In this document: positions 35,073-45,228 of the stretch, piece by piece
Layout of the letters: each line of letters starts with the position of its first letter
Numbering within the stretch: the stretch's first letter is position 1
From: Actinomycetota bacterium
GTDB lineage: Bacteria > Margulisbacteria > Marinamargulisbacteria > GCA-2716485
Direction of reading: 5' to 3'
Length of the DNA stretch: 45,903 nt
Assembly: GCA_002716485.1 (NCBI GenBank)
Contig: PBBE01000020.1
Span: 1-45,903, forward strand
Made by a program: the position numbers and the translations under genes
The notes under the pieces: generated by a model
Told to the model about the DNA's origin: nothing
Databases searched by the model: none
Seen by the model: only the letters and a program-made list of their open reading frames with translations

Positions 35073-38000
35073 GTGATAGTGTTAGTGTATTGAGTGAGTG
35101 GGTAATACTAAGGATTTGTTGGACACTTAATGGACTGTTGGGTTTAATTCCTTTGCTTTGAACAATAAAGCGATCATAGGCATGGGGGGCATGTTGTTTA
35201 AGGGTTGCTTCAAAGATACTGTTATTGAGTGTTGTTTCTTTTTTAACTTTTTTATAGGTGAACTCGAGTAATCGGAGAAGCAAGAGTTGTTTGCTTTGTA
35301 AGATGCTATTAATTTGATCAAACTCAGTAATATTTAGGGGCTTGATTCGTTTAAGTTTACTGATGATTAAGGAGAGTTTTAGATCACTATCCATAAATAA
35401 GACAAATGGGGTGATTTTATTGATGGGGTATTGTGTTTGAAGGTGTAGAAGTAGGATGTCAGAAATCAGATCAAGGTGTTCAAGGGTGGCCAATTGGGTG
35501 CTTAGTGCGGTGTTATAGCCCTTTTCTTTCCAGGACCTAGCACTTCTTTGAATAATCTTTTGGATGGGCTTTTCAGAGGTGATTTTTTGGAAATGGCTCT
35601 TAAGGGTGGGGATAAGGTCAAAGCTGAGATTAAGATTTGAAATACGGAGTAATTCAATGACGAATTGCTTGACTTGGTTATCAATAAAAATAATGGTTTT
35701 TTGGTTTTGATGGGCACTTACATTGCTGTTAAAAACGGCTGATTTACTTGCCATGAGGGCAATGCTTTCTTCGATGATTAGGTAGCATTTGGCGATGGTC
35801 TCGATATTGGATTGGGCCAGTTCAATTATTTCAAAAAAGAAGGTGGTTCCAGTTTGGTTAATAATATGGTTGGTTAGGACTGTGCTGGTAATTTCAGGTT
35901 TGAGGTAATGGTTGAGAATTACTTTTTGATGGGGTTTTTGGATGCTTTTTGGGAAGTAATTCAGATATTGTGATTGGAGAAATGGGTCAGAGATCAGTTT
36001 GCTGTTATTTAATTTTTTTGCAATGATCATTTTTGCATAAGATTGTAGGACTGCAATAATGGGTCGAGGTAAAGGTCGTTTTTTATCGATGGCCAGTTTA
36101 ACTTCAGATTGAATGAGTAAGCTAAGGCTCTTAGAGTCAATGGCTTTTTGGATAATAAGTTGTTGAATAAATTTGGAAAAGTAAAAGGGGTTGTGTAAGG
36201 AGCGTGCTCCGTCTTCAGAAATAAGACGGTGTTGTTGCGCGTTGTTGGCCAATGTTAACTCCGTCACTTCAGGGGTAAGTCGAAAAAGGGCGTTGATAAC
36301 GGCGGTTTTGCTTTTAAATTTACCGTCATTTAATAGTTGTTTATGCAGGATTTTGAGGTTGACCTCGTAGTCAGACATATTAACACCTGCAGAGTTGTCG
36401 ATGAAGTCGGTATTGAGCCGGACACCTTGTTTACTTAATTTAATTCGGCCAGGCATGGTGATGGCCAGGTTTGCGCCTTCTCCGATAATTTTTGCACCGC
36501 ATTGCTCATGGTCAATTCGGACACTATTATTTGCAGGGTCTCCGACGTGAAAATGGCTTTCATCATCGGCTTTAATGTATGTGCCGATCCCGCCAAACCA
36601 TAATAGGTCGACTTGGGCTTTAAGGATGGCTTTAATGAGGGCATCGCCACTTAAGTGGCTTTCTTTGATGTTGAGTTGTTTTTTTACGGCGGCTGACAGT
36701 TTAATGGATTTACTGGTCCGGTCATAAACGCCACCCCCTTGGCTAATTAATTGAGGGTTATAGTCATTCCAGGTCGATCGTGGTAACTTGAATAGCCGAT
36801 TTCGTTCTTGCCAGCTTTTTTTAGGGTCTGGGTTGGGGTCTAAGAAGATATGAATATGATTAAATGCGGCGAGGAGTTGGATGTTTTTACTAAGCAACAT
36901 GCCATTTCCAAAGACATCGCCGCCCATATCGCCGACCCCGACCACGCTAAAGGGGCTTTGGTCAATATCTTGACCCATTTCTTTAAAGTGAAGTTTGACA
37001 CATTCCCAAGCCCCTTTGGCGGTGATGCCTTCTTTTTTATGGTTATATCCATCTGATCCGCCACTGGCAAAGGCGTTATCTAGCCAGAATTCATATTCAG
37101 CAGAAACAGCATTGGCTTGGTTGGATAATTGCGCAGTTCCTTTATCTGCTGCCACGACTAAGTAAGGGTCGTTGCCGTCATATTTAATGACATTTTTGGG
37201 GGCTTTGATGGCATTTTTTGTGTCAATTGTATCGGTGATATCGAGTAGCCCTTTAATAAATTTACTATATTGTGTCTTCACTACTTCTTCTTGATTTTCG
37301 CGGGTGACGGGGCTTTTGATAATAAAGCCGCCTTTAGCACCGTTGGGGATGGTGACCACATTTTTAGTTTGTTGGGTACTGGCCAAGCTGAGAACTTCAC
37401 GACGAAAGTCCGTGATTCGGTCAGACCATCGAATTCCGCCTCTGGAGACTTTATCGAAACGGATATGGATTCCTTCCATTTCAGCGTCATAAATAAAGAT
37501 CTCTTTGAATACCTTTGTTTTTTCATCAAAGCTTAGTTTGTTAGGATCGATTTTGATGGATAAAAAGGAGCTCCCATCTTCTTTAGGAATAAAATAGTTG
37601 GTTCTAGTTGTGGCATCAATTAAGGACCAGATTCGTTGGAATAAAATATCTTCTTTAAGTAGTTGAACATGGGTTAAGGCATTGAAAAATTTGCTTTCAA
37701 GTTCAGGAAGGATGCTTTTTTTTCGCTTATTGAGTGGGATTTTTTTATTGGGGCTGAATTTGCTTTCAAAAAAGGCGACTAATAATTTGACGCAGTCTAA
37801 ATTTTTAAAAAAGACTTGATTAATGGAGTCTTTGTCCCAGCTAAAATCATGTTGGATATATAAGTTTCGATAGGCTTTTAAGATATGGATTTGTTGCCAG
37901 TGCAGACCTAGTTTGATAGTCAGGGCATTTAAAGGGTCATTGGAGACGTGTCCTGTAAATATTTGGTTTAGCAAGTTACATAGAAGGGGCTTGTATGTAT

Positions 38001-39831
38001 CCACATCGATAGGTGTATCGGTGTCGATGGAGACGCGAATGGCATGAATATAGCCGATGACTTCATTTTGGTTGCTAATGCGAGAGTTGAGTTCATCAAA
38101 TATATGTAAGCCTAGGTTTTGTAAGATGGGCATTAAGTCAATAAGGTCCGTTTTTTCTTGCTCATAGATATATAAAATGGATGCAACTTTATTGAGTAGA
38201 GAGCCTTCATAGTGAAAGGGGACCAAGTCTACTTGGTTTTTTTGAGTCCGTTTGGTTTTTTCAAGGGCGCTTATGTCTCGGACGGCTTCTTCAGCATTTC
38301 GACGTAGTTGGTAATGATCTGGGAAGGCTTGGTCGTATTTTTTGAGTAGATAGGACTGTTCTGATCGGGGAAAGTGCTGAATAATATTGGCTTTGACTTG
38401 TCGTTCCCAAGGTTGGATCATTTCCCGTAGTTTTTCTTCGATTTGAGCACAATTAGGGTTCCATTTAGTATTGGATTGGTAATCAAAGTAAAGGTGAAGT
38501 CGACAGAGTTGCTTGTCTGGAATCCGAATGCTTTCAATTAATGGATTAGGGACCATTTGATGGATTAATGATAAGACATTTTGGATGGTTTCTTCTGAAA
38601 AGTAGGGGGCGGGGATGACAATGAGAAGAAAAGCAGGGGTGTTTTCAATGATCTCTCGACTAAAGCAGTAGGTGTCATTGGGGTTTGAGATGGAGAAAAA
38701 GTCATCAATCATTTGGATTAGATTCTCAGTGGGGGTTCTAAAGAGTTCAAATTTTGGGATGGGGTTCAAAATACGAATGGTTTGTGTATAGCTATAACTG
38801 AACTTTAGCATTTTTTTCGCTGTGAAAATGGCGTCCATTTTATGACGGATTAGTGGCGTGGTCTGATTTTTGACCATTAATGAACTACGTCTAAGTAGCC
38901 CTAAAAAGATATGTTCAATAACGACGTTATTTTTTTGAGGGATTTTAATGCTTAATCGCATGAGGGGCTCATGGCGATGGATAGGACTATTGTACTTTAA
39001 TGTGTCAAATAGAAAGGGTGAGCGGTAGTTATGTAGTTTTTTAACGTGGGAGATGAGTATTTTACTGAGGTCTTGATTATGGGATTTGGATAGTGTTTCA
39101 GATAGGATTCCTAACCCAGAAGATGATTGGATACGTGGCGTGTTTCCTTTGCTTTTAATGGCACAGTACCCGGAAAAGTAAAAAGTGTCTTTGGCGAGCC
39201 AGTCAAATAGATCGATCCATTCTTGGTGGAACTTTTTGGGTGGAGATGGGTGATTCTGGGTGTCTTTTTGGACTTGAAATAAATGGGATATGATTTGTGG
39301 TTGGTCATTGTTAACTTGTTGAATGTTGGTCATGGTATGGACCAGGTGTTTTTGGATTTCTTCGAGCTTTATTTGGCCATTATTATATTGACATTCAATA
39401 TAGATCACAGAAACGCAGGGCTGATCAGGGATGGGTTCAGACACGTTATTGATTTGATTCTTTTTATTAAAAGAGATGTTGAAAATAGGGTGGTACATGG
39501 TGGTAATGGGTAGTTGTAAGGCTTGGAGTGTGGATTCGACACTAATTAATTGGAAGGGGGCGTCTGGGTAGCAGAGTTGAATAATGAGCTTATCATCTTC
39601 TTGTTCATTTTTAGTCAATTGTAATTGAATATGCTTTTTTTCTTTGAGGGCACGTTTCATAAATTCAAATTGCTGATGAATAAAGGGGTGAAAGGTGCTT
39701 TTTTTGAGACTGTTTTGGGTTCGGGTTGATAATGAACTTAAGTATACACTTGCAAACTCGTTTAGTGATTGTGTTTTTGAAAGTCCTTTTAATAATTGCT
39801 TGGGGCCATTTTCCGTGCTTTTTTTGCTCAT
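35065..39831 (-). CDS. gdh: NAD-specific glutamate dehydrogenase, large 180-kDa class
   Basis: A 1588-aa enzyme (large class about 1,600 aa) that oxidises glutamate to 2-oxoglutarate and ammonia with NAD. The long N-terminal half (1 to about 720) holds regulatory ACT-like domains. The catalytic core contains GGIRWSDRITDFRREV, IPNGAKGGFI with the substrate Lys, GDMGGDVFGNGML for NAD binding, and GEGANLAITMPGRI. A helical C-terminal domain of about 400 residues follows. It is typical of Proteobacteria, Actinobacteria and some other phyla. It is transcribed alone. The N-terminal sequence is unusually rich in Gln, His, Asn and Ile, as expected from the strand bias. Confidence 0.95.
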   Translation of the reverse strand: MSKKSTENGPKQLLKGLSKTQSLNEFASVYLSSLSTRTQNSLKKSTFHPFIHQQFEFMKRALKEKKHIQLQLTKNEQEDDKLIIQLCYPDAPFQLISVESTLQALQLPITTMYHPIFNISFNKKNQINNVSEPIPDQPCVSVIYIECQYNNGQIKLEEIQKHLVHTMTNIQQVNNDQPQIISHLFQVQKDTQNHPSPPKKFHQEWIDLFDWLAKDTFYFSGYCAIKSKGNTPRIQSSSGLGILSETLSKSHNQDLSKILISHVKKLHNYRSPFLFDTLKYNSPIHRHEPLMRLSIKIPQKNNVVIEHIFLGLLRRSSLMVKNQTTPLIRHKMDAIFTAKKMLKFSYSYTQTIRILNPIPKFELFRTPTENLIQMIDDFFSISNPNDTYCFSREIIENTPAFLLIVIPAPYFSEETIQNVLSLIHQMVPNPLIESIRIPDKQLCRLHLYFDYQSNTKWNPNCAQIEEKLREMIQPWERQVKANIIQHFPRSEQSYLLKKYDQAFPDHYQLRRNAEEAVRDISALEKTKRTQKNQVDLVPFHYEGSLLNKVASILYIYEQEKTDLIDLMPILQNLGLHIFDELNSRISNQNEVIGYIHAIRVSIDTDTPIDVDTYKPLLCNLLNQIFTGHVSNDPLNALTIKLGLHWQQIHILKAYRNLYIQHDFSWDKDSINQVFFKNLDCVKLLVAFFESKFSPNKKIPLNKRKKSILPELESKFFNALTHVQLLKEDILFQRIWSLIDATTRTNYFIPKEDGSSFLSIKIDPNKLSFDEKTKVFKEIFIYDAEMEGIHIRFDKVSRGGIRWSDRITDFRREVLSLASTQQTKNVVTIPNGAKGGFIIKSPVTRENQEEVVKTQYSKFIKGLLDITDTIDTKNAIKAPKNVIKYDGNDPYLVVAADKGTAQLSNQANAVSAEYEFWLDNAFASGGSDGYNHKKEGITAKGAWECVKLHFKEMGQDIDQSPFSVVGVGDMGGDVFGNGMLLSKNIQLLAAFNHIHIFLDPNPDPKKSWQERNRLFKLPRSTWNDYNPQLISQGGGVYDRTSKSIKLSAAVKKQLNIKESHLSGDALIKAILKAQVDLLWFGGIGTYIKADDESHFHVGDPANNSVRIDHEQCGAKIIGEGANLAITMPGRIKLSKQGVRLNTDFIDNSAGVNMSDYEVNLKILHKQLLNDGKFKSKTAVINALFRLTPEVTELTLANNAQQHRLISEDGARSLHNPFYFSKFIQQLIIQKAIDSKSLSLLIQSEVKLAIDKKRPLPRPIIAVLQSYAKMIIAKKLNNSKLISDPFLQSQYLNYFPKSIQKPHQKVILNHYLKPEITSTVLTNHIINQTGTTFFFEIIELAQSNIETIAKCYLIIEESIALMASKSAVFNSNVSAHQNQKTIIFIDNQVKQFVIELLRISNLNLSFDLIPTLKSHFQKITSEKPIQKIIQRSARSWKEKGYNTALSTQLATLEHLDLISDILLLHLQTQYPINKITPFVLFMDSDLKLSLIISKLKRIKPLNITEFDQINSILQSKQLLLLRLLEFTYKKVKKETTLNNSIFEATLKQHAPHAYDRFIVQSKGIKPNSPLSVQQILSITHSLNTLTLSLS

Positions 39832-39947
39832 ATTTTTGCCTTTTATATTGTTATTAGGGGCTATTAAAATTCTAATTCAAAATGGGATAAGATGCAAGAA
39901 ATAGCCTCACAATCTGATAGGGGTTTTCTTTTTTTTATGATAAGGGT

Positions 39948-40667
39948 ATGATAGCTGCTATGAGAGCGTCGGGTCGTATATTGTTAATGGATATTGGGAA
40001 CTCATCGTTCTTGGTAGGGCGTTTGCAGGACGGAATTCTTTCTCGTGTTTATCAAGGGCCGACCTCAGATATTGTGTCTTGGCTATTGGCCCAAGATCAG
40101 TCTGTTTATGATGAGGTGATCGTGTCTTCAGTGGTCCCAAAAGTGGATGACCAAATCCGAGGTATTCATAAGCTTCGCTTATTACGGAGTCAAGATATCC
40201 CAAGATTAACGCTTCAAATTGATAATCCTGATGAGGTGGGGATGGACCGATTGGTGGCAGCCTTAGGGGCGTATGATCATTACCAACAGCATTGTCTAAT
40301 TTTGGATTCTGGTACAGCCACTACCTTTTGTTATGTAGATTCAGATGGGGGGTATCAGGGCGGCGTGATTTTGCCGGGCTTAAAGATATCTTCTAAAGCA
40401 TTGAACCAATATACGGGCAAAATTCCGTTAATTAATGTATCGGTTCAAACAGAATTGGTAGGAAAAAATACCCGTGACTGTGTTCAGATTGGTCTTTATC
40501 GTGGCACTATTAAATTAATTAATGGCCTTATTTCAGATTTTAGGTCGACGTATCCGGGTTTGAAGGTCATTGGAACGGGGGGCGGCTTGGATGTATTAAG
40601 GTCGGAATTGGATTTGGATGACTATGATGAGGACCTGATTTTGAAGGGCTTGGCCCTTTGTTCTTGA
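39948..40667 (+). CDS. coaX: Type III pantothenate kinase CoaX
   Basis: A 239-aa enzyme for the first step of coenzyme A synthesis. The ASKHA-fold motifs are all visible: DIGNSSF (phosphate 1), DEVGMDRLVAALGAY, ILDSGTATTF (phosphate 2) and GGVILPGLK. The start is uncertain: ATG 39948 and ATG 39960 are in frame and no strong ribosome binding site separates them. It stands alone, ending before a clear terminator. Being a CoA enzyme it feeds the ACP-dependent cassette only in a general way. Confidence 0.9.
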   Translation: MIAAMRASGRILLMDIGNSSFLVGRLQDGILSRVYQGPTSDIVSWLLAQDQSVYDEVIVSSVVPKVDDQIRGIHKLRLLRSQDIPRLTLQIDNPDEVGMDRLVAALGAYDHYQQHCLILDSGTATTFCYVDSDGGYQGGVILPGLKISSKALNQYTGKIPLINVSVQTELVGKNTRDCVQIGLYRGTIKLINGLISDFRSTYPGLKVIGTGGGLDVLRSELDLDDYDEDLILKGLALCS

Positions 40668-40679
40668 GAAAATAGGGGC

Positions 40680-40720
40680 CTTGCCCGTTAGTTATGTAGG
40701 ACGGGCAAGTTGATTTTTTT
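40680..40720. terminator. Bidirectional terminator between coaX and ssb
   Basis: CTTGCCCGT (40680-40688) and ACGGGCAAG (40701-40709) form a perfect 9-bp GC-rich stem with a 12-base loop. A run of T ends near 40722. It separates the converging coaX and ssb genes and can serve coaX directly. Confidence 0.75.
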
Positions 40721-40727
40721 TTAATGA

Positions 40728-41117
40728 TTAGGCGTCTTTATCAGAGCGGTCTGAAATAGGGGGGGTATTAGGTTCAAGTGTTAAGTGATTGGGACGAGAA
40801 AGGACCTGGAAGTTATCTGCAATCAGTTCGGTGATCCAGCGCCGTTGACTGTTTTGTTCATAGTGCCTGACTTGGATACGACCCCAGACCAGAACTGGGC
40901 TGGACTTTTTGAGTAGCTGATCGGCCAAAGCAGCGCTTCGACCTAATAATGAGACGGGTATAAAATCCACATTTTGCTCATCTTGTTGATATCGTTGTGA
41001 GCGGTTAATGGCCAGGGTGAAGTTGCATACCGAAAATGACTCTGATATTTGTTTGAATTCAGGGTCCTTGGTTAGTCTCCCCATTAGTGTGGCTTGATTA
41101 TAATTATATCCCATCAT
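40728..41117 (-). CDS. ssb: Single-stranded DNA-binding protein, short form without acidic tip
   Basis: A 129-aa OB-fold protein. YNQATLMGRLTKDPEFKQ, FTLAINRSQRYQ and VDFIPVSLLGRSAALA match SSB. Residues about 1-105 cover the DNA-binding domain. The tail is short and ends SDRSDKDA, without the usual Gly-rich linker and DDDIPF tip that recruits partner proteins. It may be a second SSB for a special role, or the lineage may have lost the tip. The start could be the first or second of two ATGs (41117 or 41114). It has its own promoter. Confidence 0.88.
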   Translation of the reverse strand: MMGYNYNQATLMGRLTKDPEFKQISESFSVCNFTLAINRSQRYQQDEQNVDFIPVSLLGRSAALADQLLKKSSPVLVWGRIQVRHYEQNSQRRWITELIADNFQVLSRPNHLTLEPNTPPISDRSDKDA

Positions 41118-41144
41118 ATTCTCCTTTATTTGTAAGATATATAT

Positions 41145-41173
41145 ATGTTAGGTTATAAATTAGTTAACGTCAA
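41145..41173 (-). promoter_or_regulatory. Promoter of ssb
   Basis: On the minus strand TTGACG (41168-41173) is followed after 17 bp by TAACAT (41145-41150). The ssb ATG lies 28 bp further. An AAGGAG site precedes it. Consensus reading only. Confidence 0.5.
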
Positions 41174-41281
41174 GTAAATAATTTAATTAATATATATGAC
41201 AAATTAAGGGCAGAAAGAGGCCTTGGCTAGTATGGGTTTAGAAAGGGGGATGTGATTTATTTGAATTTAATAAGTGTAACC

Positions 41282-42283
41282 TTAAGAAACGACTTGCTGC
41301 TGAGTATTAAAGTAGTGTTGAACGTCTTTGATATTATTGTCGTTAAGTCGGGCACCGTATTGAGAGACCAGTTTGGCAGCGGCAAAGTTAGCGGTTTCGG
41401 CGGCCATTTTGGCTGGGTGGCCTTTTGAAATGGAGGCTAAAAAGATGCCTGCAAATAGGTCACCTGCGCCGTTGGTATCTAAGAGGGTGCTTTTGCAACC
41501 GTCGACTTTTTCTTGTTGGCCATTTTTTATTATCAAGGCCCCATTTTTACCAAGGGTGATTACGCTTTGATGGGCGACCTTTTCTAATAGGGGAATGGCC
41601 TGATCTAGGGTTTGTGTTTCAGAAAAAGCGAGGGCTTCTTCTTCATTGCAAAATAATAGGTCTACTGGCGTTTGGAGTAAGTCATTAAATTCGGAACGAA
41701 AATAGGTGATCATGCTGACATCAGAGAGGGTTACTGCGGTTTTGACTTGTTTGGACTCGGCCATCTTTTTGAATGTTTTGGCGGCACTGGCACCAGTGGG
41801 AGACGATACCAAATATCCTTCGATATAGGCCCACTCACTTTGTTGAAGGGCATTAGGATCAATATTATCAGGGCTAATGGTACTGGATACCCCTAAATAA
41901 CTGGCCATGCTTCGTTCACCGTCTTCTGTGATAAAGACCATGCAATTTCCAGTTTGTCCGTGTTGGCTGGCCTGAATATTATGTTGGACGTGGTGTTGGG
42001 TCAGGTCTTTTTGATAGAAGTGACCTTGTTCATCATCGGCCACTTGGCATGAAAAGTAGGTCTTGCAAGCTAGGTGGGTGGCGCCTATAACGGTATTGGC
42101 GGCAGAGCCTCCGCTGGATTTTTTAATAATTTTTGACTTGAATTGAGCGTAAAGGGCATTGAATTCTTCTTCATCAATTAAGCTCATATGCCCCTTTGAG
42201 AGTCCCACTTTGGCAAGTTCGTCTGATGAGAGTGTGATTTCGTTATCTACTAGGGCGTTTCCTAGGGCATATAGTGTATACAT
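41282..42283 (-). CDS. PfkB family sugar/nucleoside kinase, adenosine-kinase-like
   Basis: A 333-aa ribokinase-fold kinase. GNALVDNEI starts the substrate side, KSSGGSAANTVIGA is PfkB signature 1, and DTNGAGDLFAGIFL is signature 2 with the catalytic Asp. The whole-protein pattern resembles the adenosine kinase subgroup. The substrate is not certain; adenosine or a sugar such as fructose is possible. It starts 2 bp after the ileS stop and is probably cotranscribed with it. Confidence 0.85.
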   Translation of the reverse strand: MYTLYALGNALVDNEITLSSDELAKVGLSKGHMSLIDEEEFNALYAQFKSKIIKKSSGGSAANTVIGATHLACKTYFSCQVADDEQGHFYQKDLTQHHVQHNIQASQHGQTGNCMVFITEDGERSMASYLGVSSTISPDNIDPNALQQSEWAYIEGYLVSSPTGASAAKTFKKMAESKQVKTAVTLSDVSMITYFRSEFNDLLQTPVDLLFCNEEEALAFSETQTLDQAIPLLEKVAHQSVITLGKNGALIIKNGQQEKVDGCKSTLLDTNGAGDLFAGIFLASISKGHPAKMAAETANFAAAKLVSQYGARLNDNNIKDVQHYFNTQQQVVS

Positions 42284-42285
42284 AA

Positions 42286-45123
42286 TTATTTCTCCTTGGT
42301 TAATATTTGCTCAATGGCGTTGGCATCTCGTTTTGATAAATAACTACCGTTTTCATGAAGATGGACACTTAAGTCACGTCGCCATGATCGTTCGCAGCGG
42401 GGTTCATTTCGTAGGTCTTGAACATGGATATTTGGGTCCTTTGTTTGGACGCTTACTCTAGAGACCCCAAAGATATCACTCAGGTCGGGGCTAAACTGAA
42501 GTAAGGCCTCATCGCTTTGGGGGAGTTGAATGCCGGCATCTAAGGGGTTTTCTATGCCCTTGGCTTTTGACTCTTCTAGCTGTTTGAGGACTTGACTGCG
42601 TCGTTCTAAGATCATGCTCCAGTTAGGATCGGGACTTAGTTTAAATGAAATGGAGTCACTTAAATGGACACTATCTTCAGGGTGTAGTAATTGGAAGCAT
42701 TCTTCACTGGTGTGGGGAAGGATAGGAGCAAGGAGTCGACATACTACTTCAAGGATGATTTCCATACAAGATTGGGCCCGTTGTCGACGGGGGCTTTCTA
42801 TAAGATCACAATAGAGTCTATCTTTGATGGCCATACAATAAAAGGCAGATAAGTCCTCGGTCATGAACTGATAGATCAGTTGTTGAGCCTGTCGAAATGC
42901 AAAGGTATCGTAGGCATGGTTTACTTTTTCAGAGAGTTGTTGTGTTTGACTTAATATATAATGCTCGAGGGTGTTAACGTCTAATGAGTGGATAAATGCT
43001 TGAATGCTTGTGCTGGTATTTAAGGTGCCACTGTTACTGGGTAAATTACTGAGCAAGAAGCGTAGTGTGTTTCTGATTTTTCGGTATCCTTCCGAGGCAA
43101 TATCAAAAAATTGAAGGTCCACTTTGATGTCATTTTCATAAGATAGGGAGCTGACCCACCATCGGGCCACTTCTGCACCATACTTTTTTAATAGGGTTTC
43201 TACTTCTAAGGCATTCCCAACAGATTTACTCATTTTATGGCCATTTTTATCTACAATAAAGCCATGGGTGAGAAGTTGTTTGAATGGTGGCGTTTGCTGG
43301 GCGCCAAGTGAGGCAAGTAATGAAAGGTGGAACCAGCCACGGTGTTGGTCGGAGCCTTCTAGATATAAATCAGCTACAGTGCTATTTTGGGTGTGTTTAA
43401 TTACCGCATTCCAAGATGAACCCGATTCAAACCATACATCAAAAATATCATAACAATGGGTGAGTTCATTAATATTAAGGGTTTTGGGTTTGTCAGGGTC
43501 GTTTTGGGGGTCATAGTGGATGAGTAACTCGGCCGGAGAACATTCAAACCAGGCATTGGAGCCTTTTTCTTCAAAAATTTGGGCAATGGCCATGCTGCTT
43601 TGATGGGTTAAGAAGATCTCGCCATTTTGGCATTGAAAGGCTGGGATCGGTAGTCCCCATGCGCGCTGTCGAGAAATACACCAATCTGGTCGGTTTTCAA
43701 TCATTCCTGCCAATCGTTTTTTCCCCCATTGTGGAACAAAATTAATATCATTATTAATATGAGATAAGGCCATCTCTCGAAGGGAGTGTGTGTTACTTTT
43801 GAGAGGCTGGTCGACAGAAATAAACCATTGTTCAGTACTTCTAAAAATAACGGGGGTTTTGGATCGCCAATCGTGGGGGTAGCTATGTACAAATTCTTGG
43901 TCATGCAAGAGATGTCCGCTATTTTTTAGATGGGCCACGATTTTGGGGTTGGCTTTCCAGATATGTTGGCCTTGGAGCCATTTAGGGACGCTATTATCAA
44001 AGGTGCCATCCGCCAGGACGGGGCAATAAGGATCTAATTGGTTCGCTAGTCCTGTTTGGTAATCGTCGACCCCATGGCCAGGGGCGGTATGGACCAAGCC
44101 CGTTCCATCTTCTAAGGTGACGTAGTCTGCGCTTAGTAGCTGTCCGTTGCGATCACAAAAGGGGTGCTGATATTCAAGGCCTAGAAGTGCATCCCCTTTA
44201 ACGGTATTAATGATATTTATTTTGTCAGTAATATCACAGGTGCGTTTGACCTCATCAATTCGGTCTTTTGCAATGATTAAATACTCATTATTAAGCGCCA
44301 CGATGGCATAGTCAAATTTAGGGTGAATGGAGATGCCTAAGTTTGCAGGTAGCGTCCATGGGGTTGTGGTCCAAATGAGCGCACTTGCATTTGGGAGTGT
44401 GTTTCCAATAATCGTGTTAAGTGCGTTGATATTCTTGATCGGGAACTTGACGTAAACGGAGGTGTCTTTTTTGTCAAAATACTCAAGTTCAGCGTCAGCA
44501 AGGGCGGTTTGGTTTTCGATGGACCAATGCACGGGCTTGAGCTGGCGATAGACGATCCCTTCTTTAATATGTTGGGCAAAGACTCTAATGGTTTCGGCCT
44601 CAAAGTGTTTGCTCATGGTCAGATAGGGGCGGTCATAATCGGCAAGGGTTAATAAGCGTTGCATTTGGGTGGCTTGTAATTTGATATATTTTTTAGCGTA
44701 AGCCAAACACTCTTTTCGAATGAGCTGTCGTTGTTCGTTTTCTGATAATTGGGCCAGTTGCTCTTTTTGGGTTTCAAATAAGGTGGTCATGACCTTATGT
44801 TCAATGGGTAGACCATGGCAGTCCCAACCAGGCGTATAGGGGCAATGACGACCCAGTAATAATTGACTACGGGTCACAAAATCTTTTAATACTTTATTGA
44901 GTAAATGACCGACGTGGATATCGCCGTTGGCATAGGGCGGGCCATCATGAAAAATAAAGGGGGCGTTTGAGGCTGTTTTTTCTTGAATCTTTTCATAAAG
45001 TTTCTTTTTTTTCCATTCTTTGAGTCGAAGGGGCTCGTTCTGAGCCAGGTTGGCTCTCATTGGAAAAGGGGTTTGTGGAAGATTTAAGGTCTTTTTATAT
45101 TGGTTTTTATTTTTTTCAGTCAT
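42286..45123 (-). CDS. ileS: Isoleucyl-tRNA synthetase, degenerate C-terminal zinc finger
   Basis: A 945-aa class Ia synthetase. HIGH motif: PYANGDIHVGHLLNK. The editing (CP1) domain spans about 200-400 with TTPWTLPANL. WFISVDQ and GSDQHRGWFH are family motifs, and KMSKS is in GHKMSKSVGN. The length is that of normal bacterial IleS. The C-terminal zinc domain, usually CxxC-CxxC, is reduced to CERSW with a later LSKRD, so only one of four Cys remains. It leads the pfkB-type gene. The upstream leader shows no clear T-box. Confidence 0.95.
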   Translation of the reverse strand: MTEKNKNQYKKTLNLPQTPFPMRANLAQNEPLRLKEWKKKKLYEKIQEKTASNAPFIFHDGPPYANGDIHVGHLLNKVLKDFVTRSQLLLGRHCPYTPGWDCHGLPIEHKVMTTLFETQKEQLAQLSENEQRQLIRKECLAYAKKYIKLQATQMQRLLTLADYDRPYLTMSKHFEAETIRVFAQHIKEGIVYRQLKPVHWSIENQTALADAELEYFDKKDTSVYVKFPIKNINALNTIIGNTLPNASALIWTTTPWTLPANLGISIHPKFDYAIVALNNEYLIIAKDRIDEVKRTCDITDKINIINTVKGDALLGLEYQHPFCDRNGQLLSADYVTLEDGTGLVHTAPGHGVDDYQTGLANQLDPYCPVLADGTFDNSVPKWLQGQHIWKANPKIVAHLKNSGHLLHDQEFVHSYPHDWRSKTPVIFRSTEQWFISVDQPLKSNTHSLREMALSHINNDINFVPQWGKKRLAGMIENRPDWCISRQRAWGLPIPAFQCQNGEIFLTHQSSMAIAQIFEEKGSNAWFECSPAELLIHYDPQNDPDKPKTLNINELTHCYDIFDVWFESGSSWNAVIKHTQNSTVADLYLEGSDQHRGWFHLSLLASLGAQQTPPFKQLLTHGFIVDKNGHKMSKSVGNALEVETLLKKYGAEVARWWVSSLSYENDIKVDLQFFDIASEGYRKIRNTLRFLLSNLPSNSGTLNTSTSIQAFIHSLDVNTLEHYILSQTQQLSEKVNHAYDTFAFRQAQQLIYQFMTEDLSAFYCMAIKDRLYCDLIESPRRQRAQSCMEIILEVVCRLLAPILPHTSEECFQLLHPEDSVHLSDSISFKLSPDPNWSMILERRSQVLKQLEESKAKGIENPLDAGIQLPQSDEALLQFSPDLSDIFGVSRVSVQTKDPNIHVQDLRNEPRCERSWRRDLSVHLHENGSYLSKRDANAIEQILTKEK

Positions 45124-45189
45124 ATAAATGAGTCCTTTTTAAGGGGCGTTAATCTACTTGTTTTGAAAGGCCCTGTTATTTAAGACTCA

Positions 45190-45195
45190 ATTATA
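45190..45195 (-). promoter_or_regulatory. Minus-strand -10 box upstream of ileS
   Basis: A perfect TATAAT read on the minus strand, 67 bp before the ileS ATG. The -35 region 17 bp upstream (TGTCCA) is weak. It lies between the small 36-aa ORF and ileS. Confidence 0.45.
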
Positions 45196-45228
45196 CTTAA
45201 TTTATACTAAAATGGACAGTACGTTGAT

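Noticed and set aside
41118-41160. TATATATAT stretch upstream of ssb
   Set aside because: It is a simple AT-rich promoter region without repeat structure of interest.
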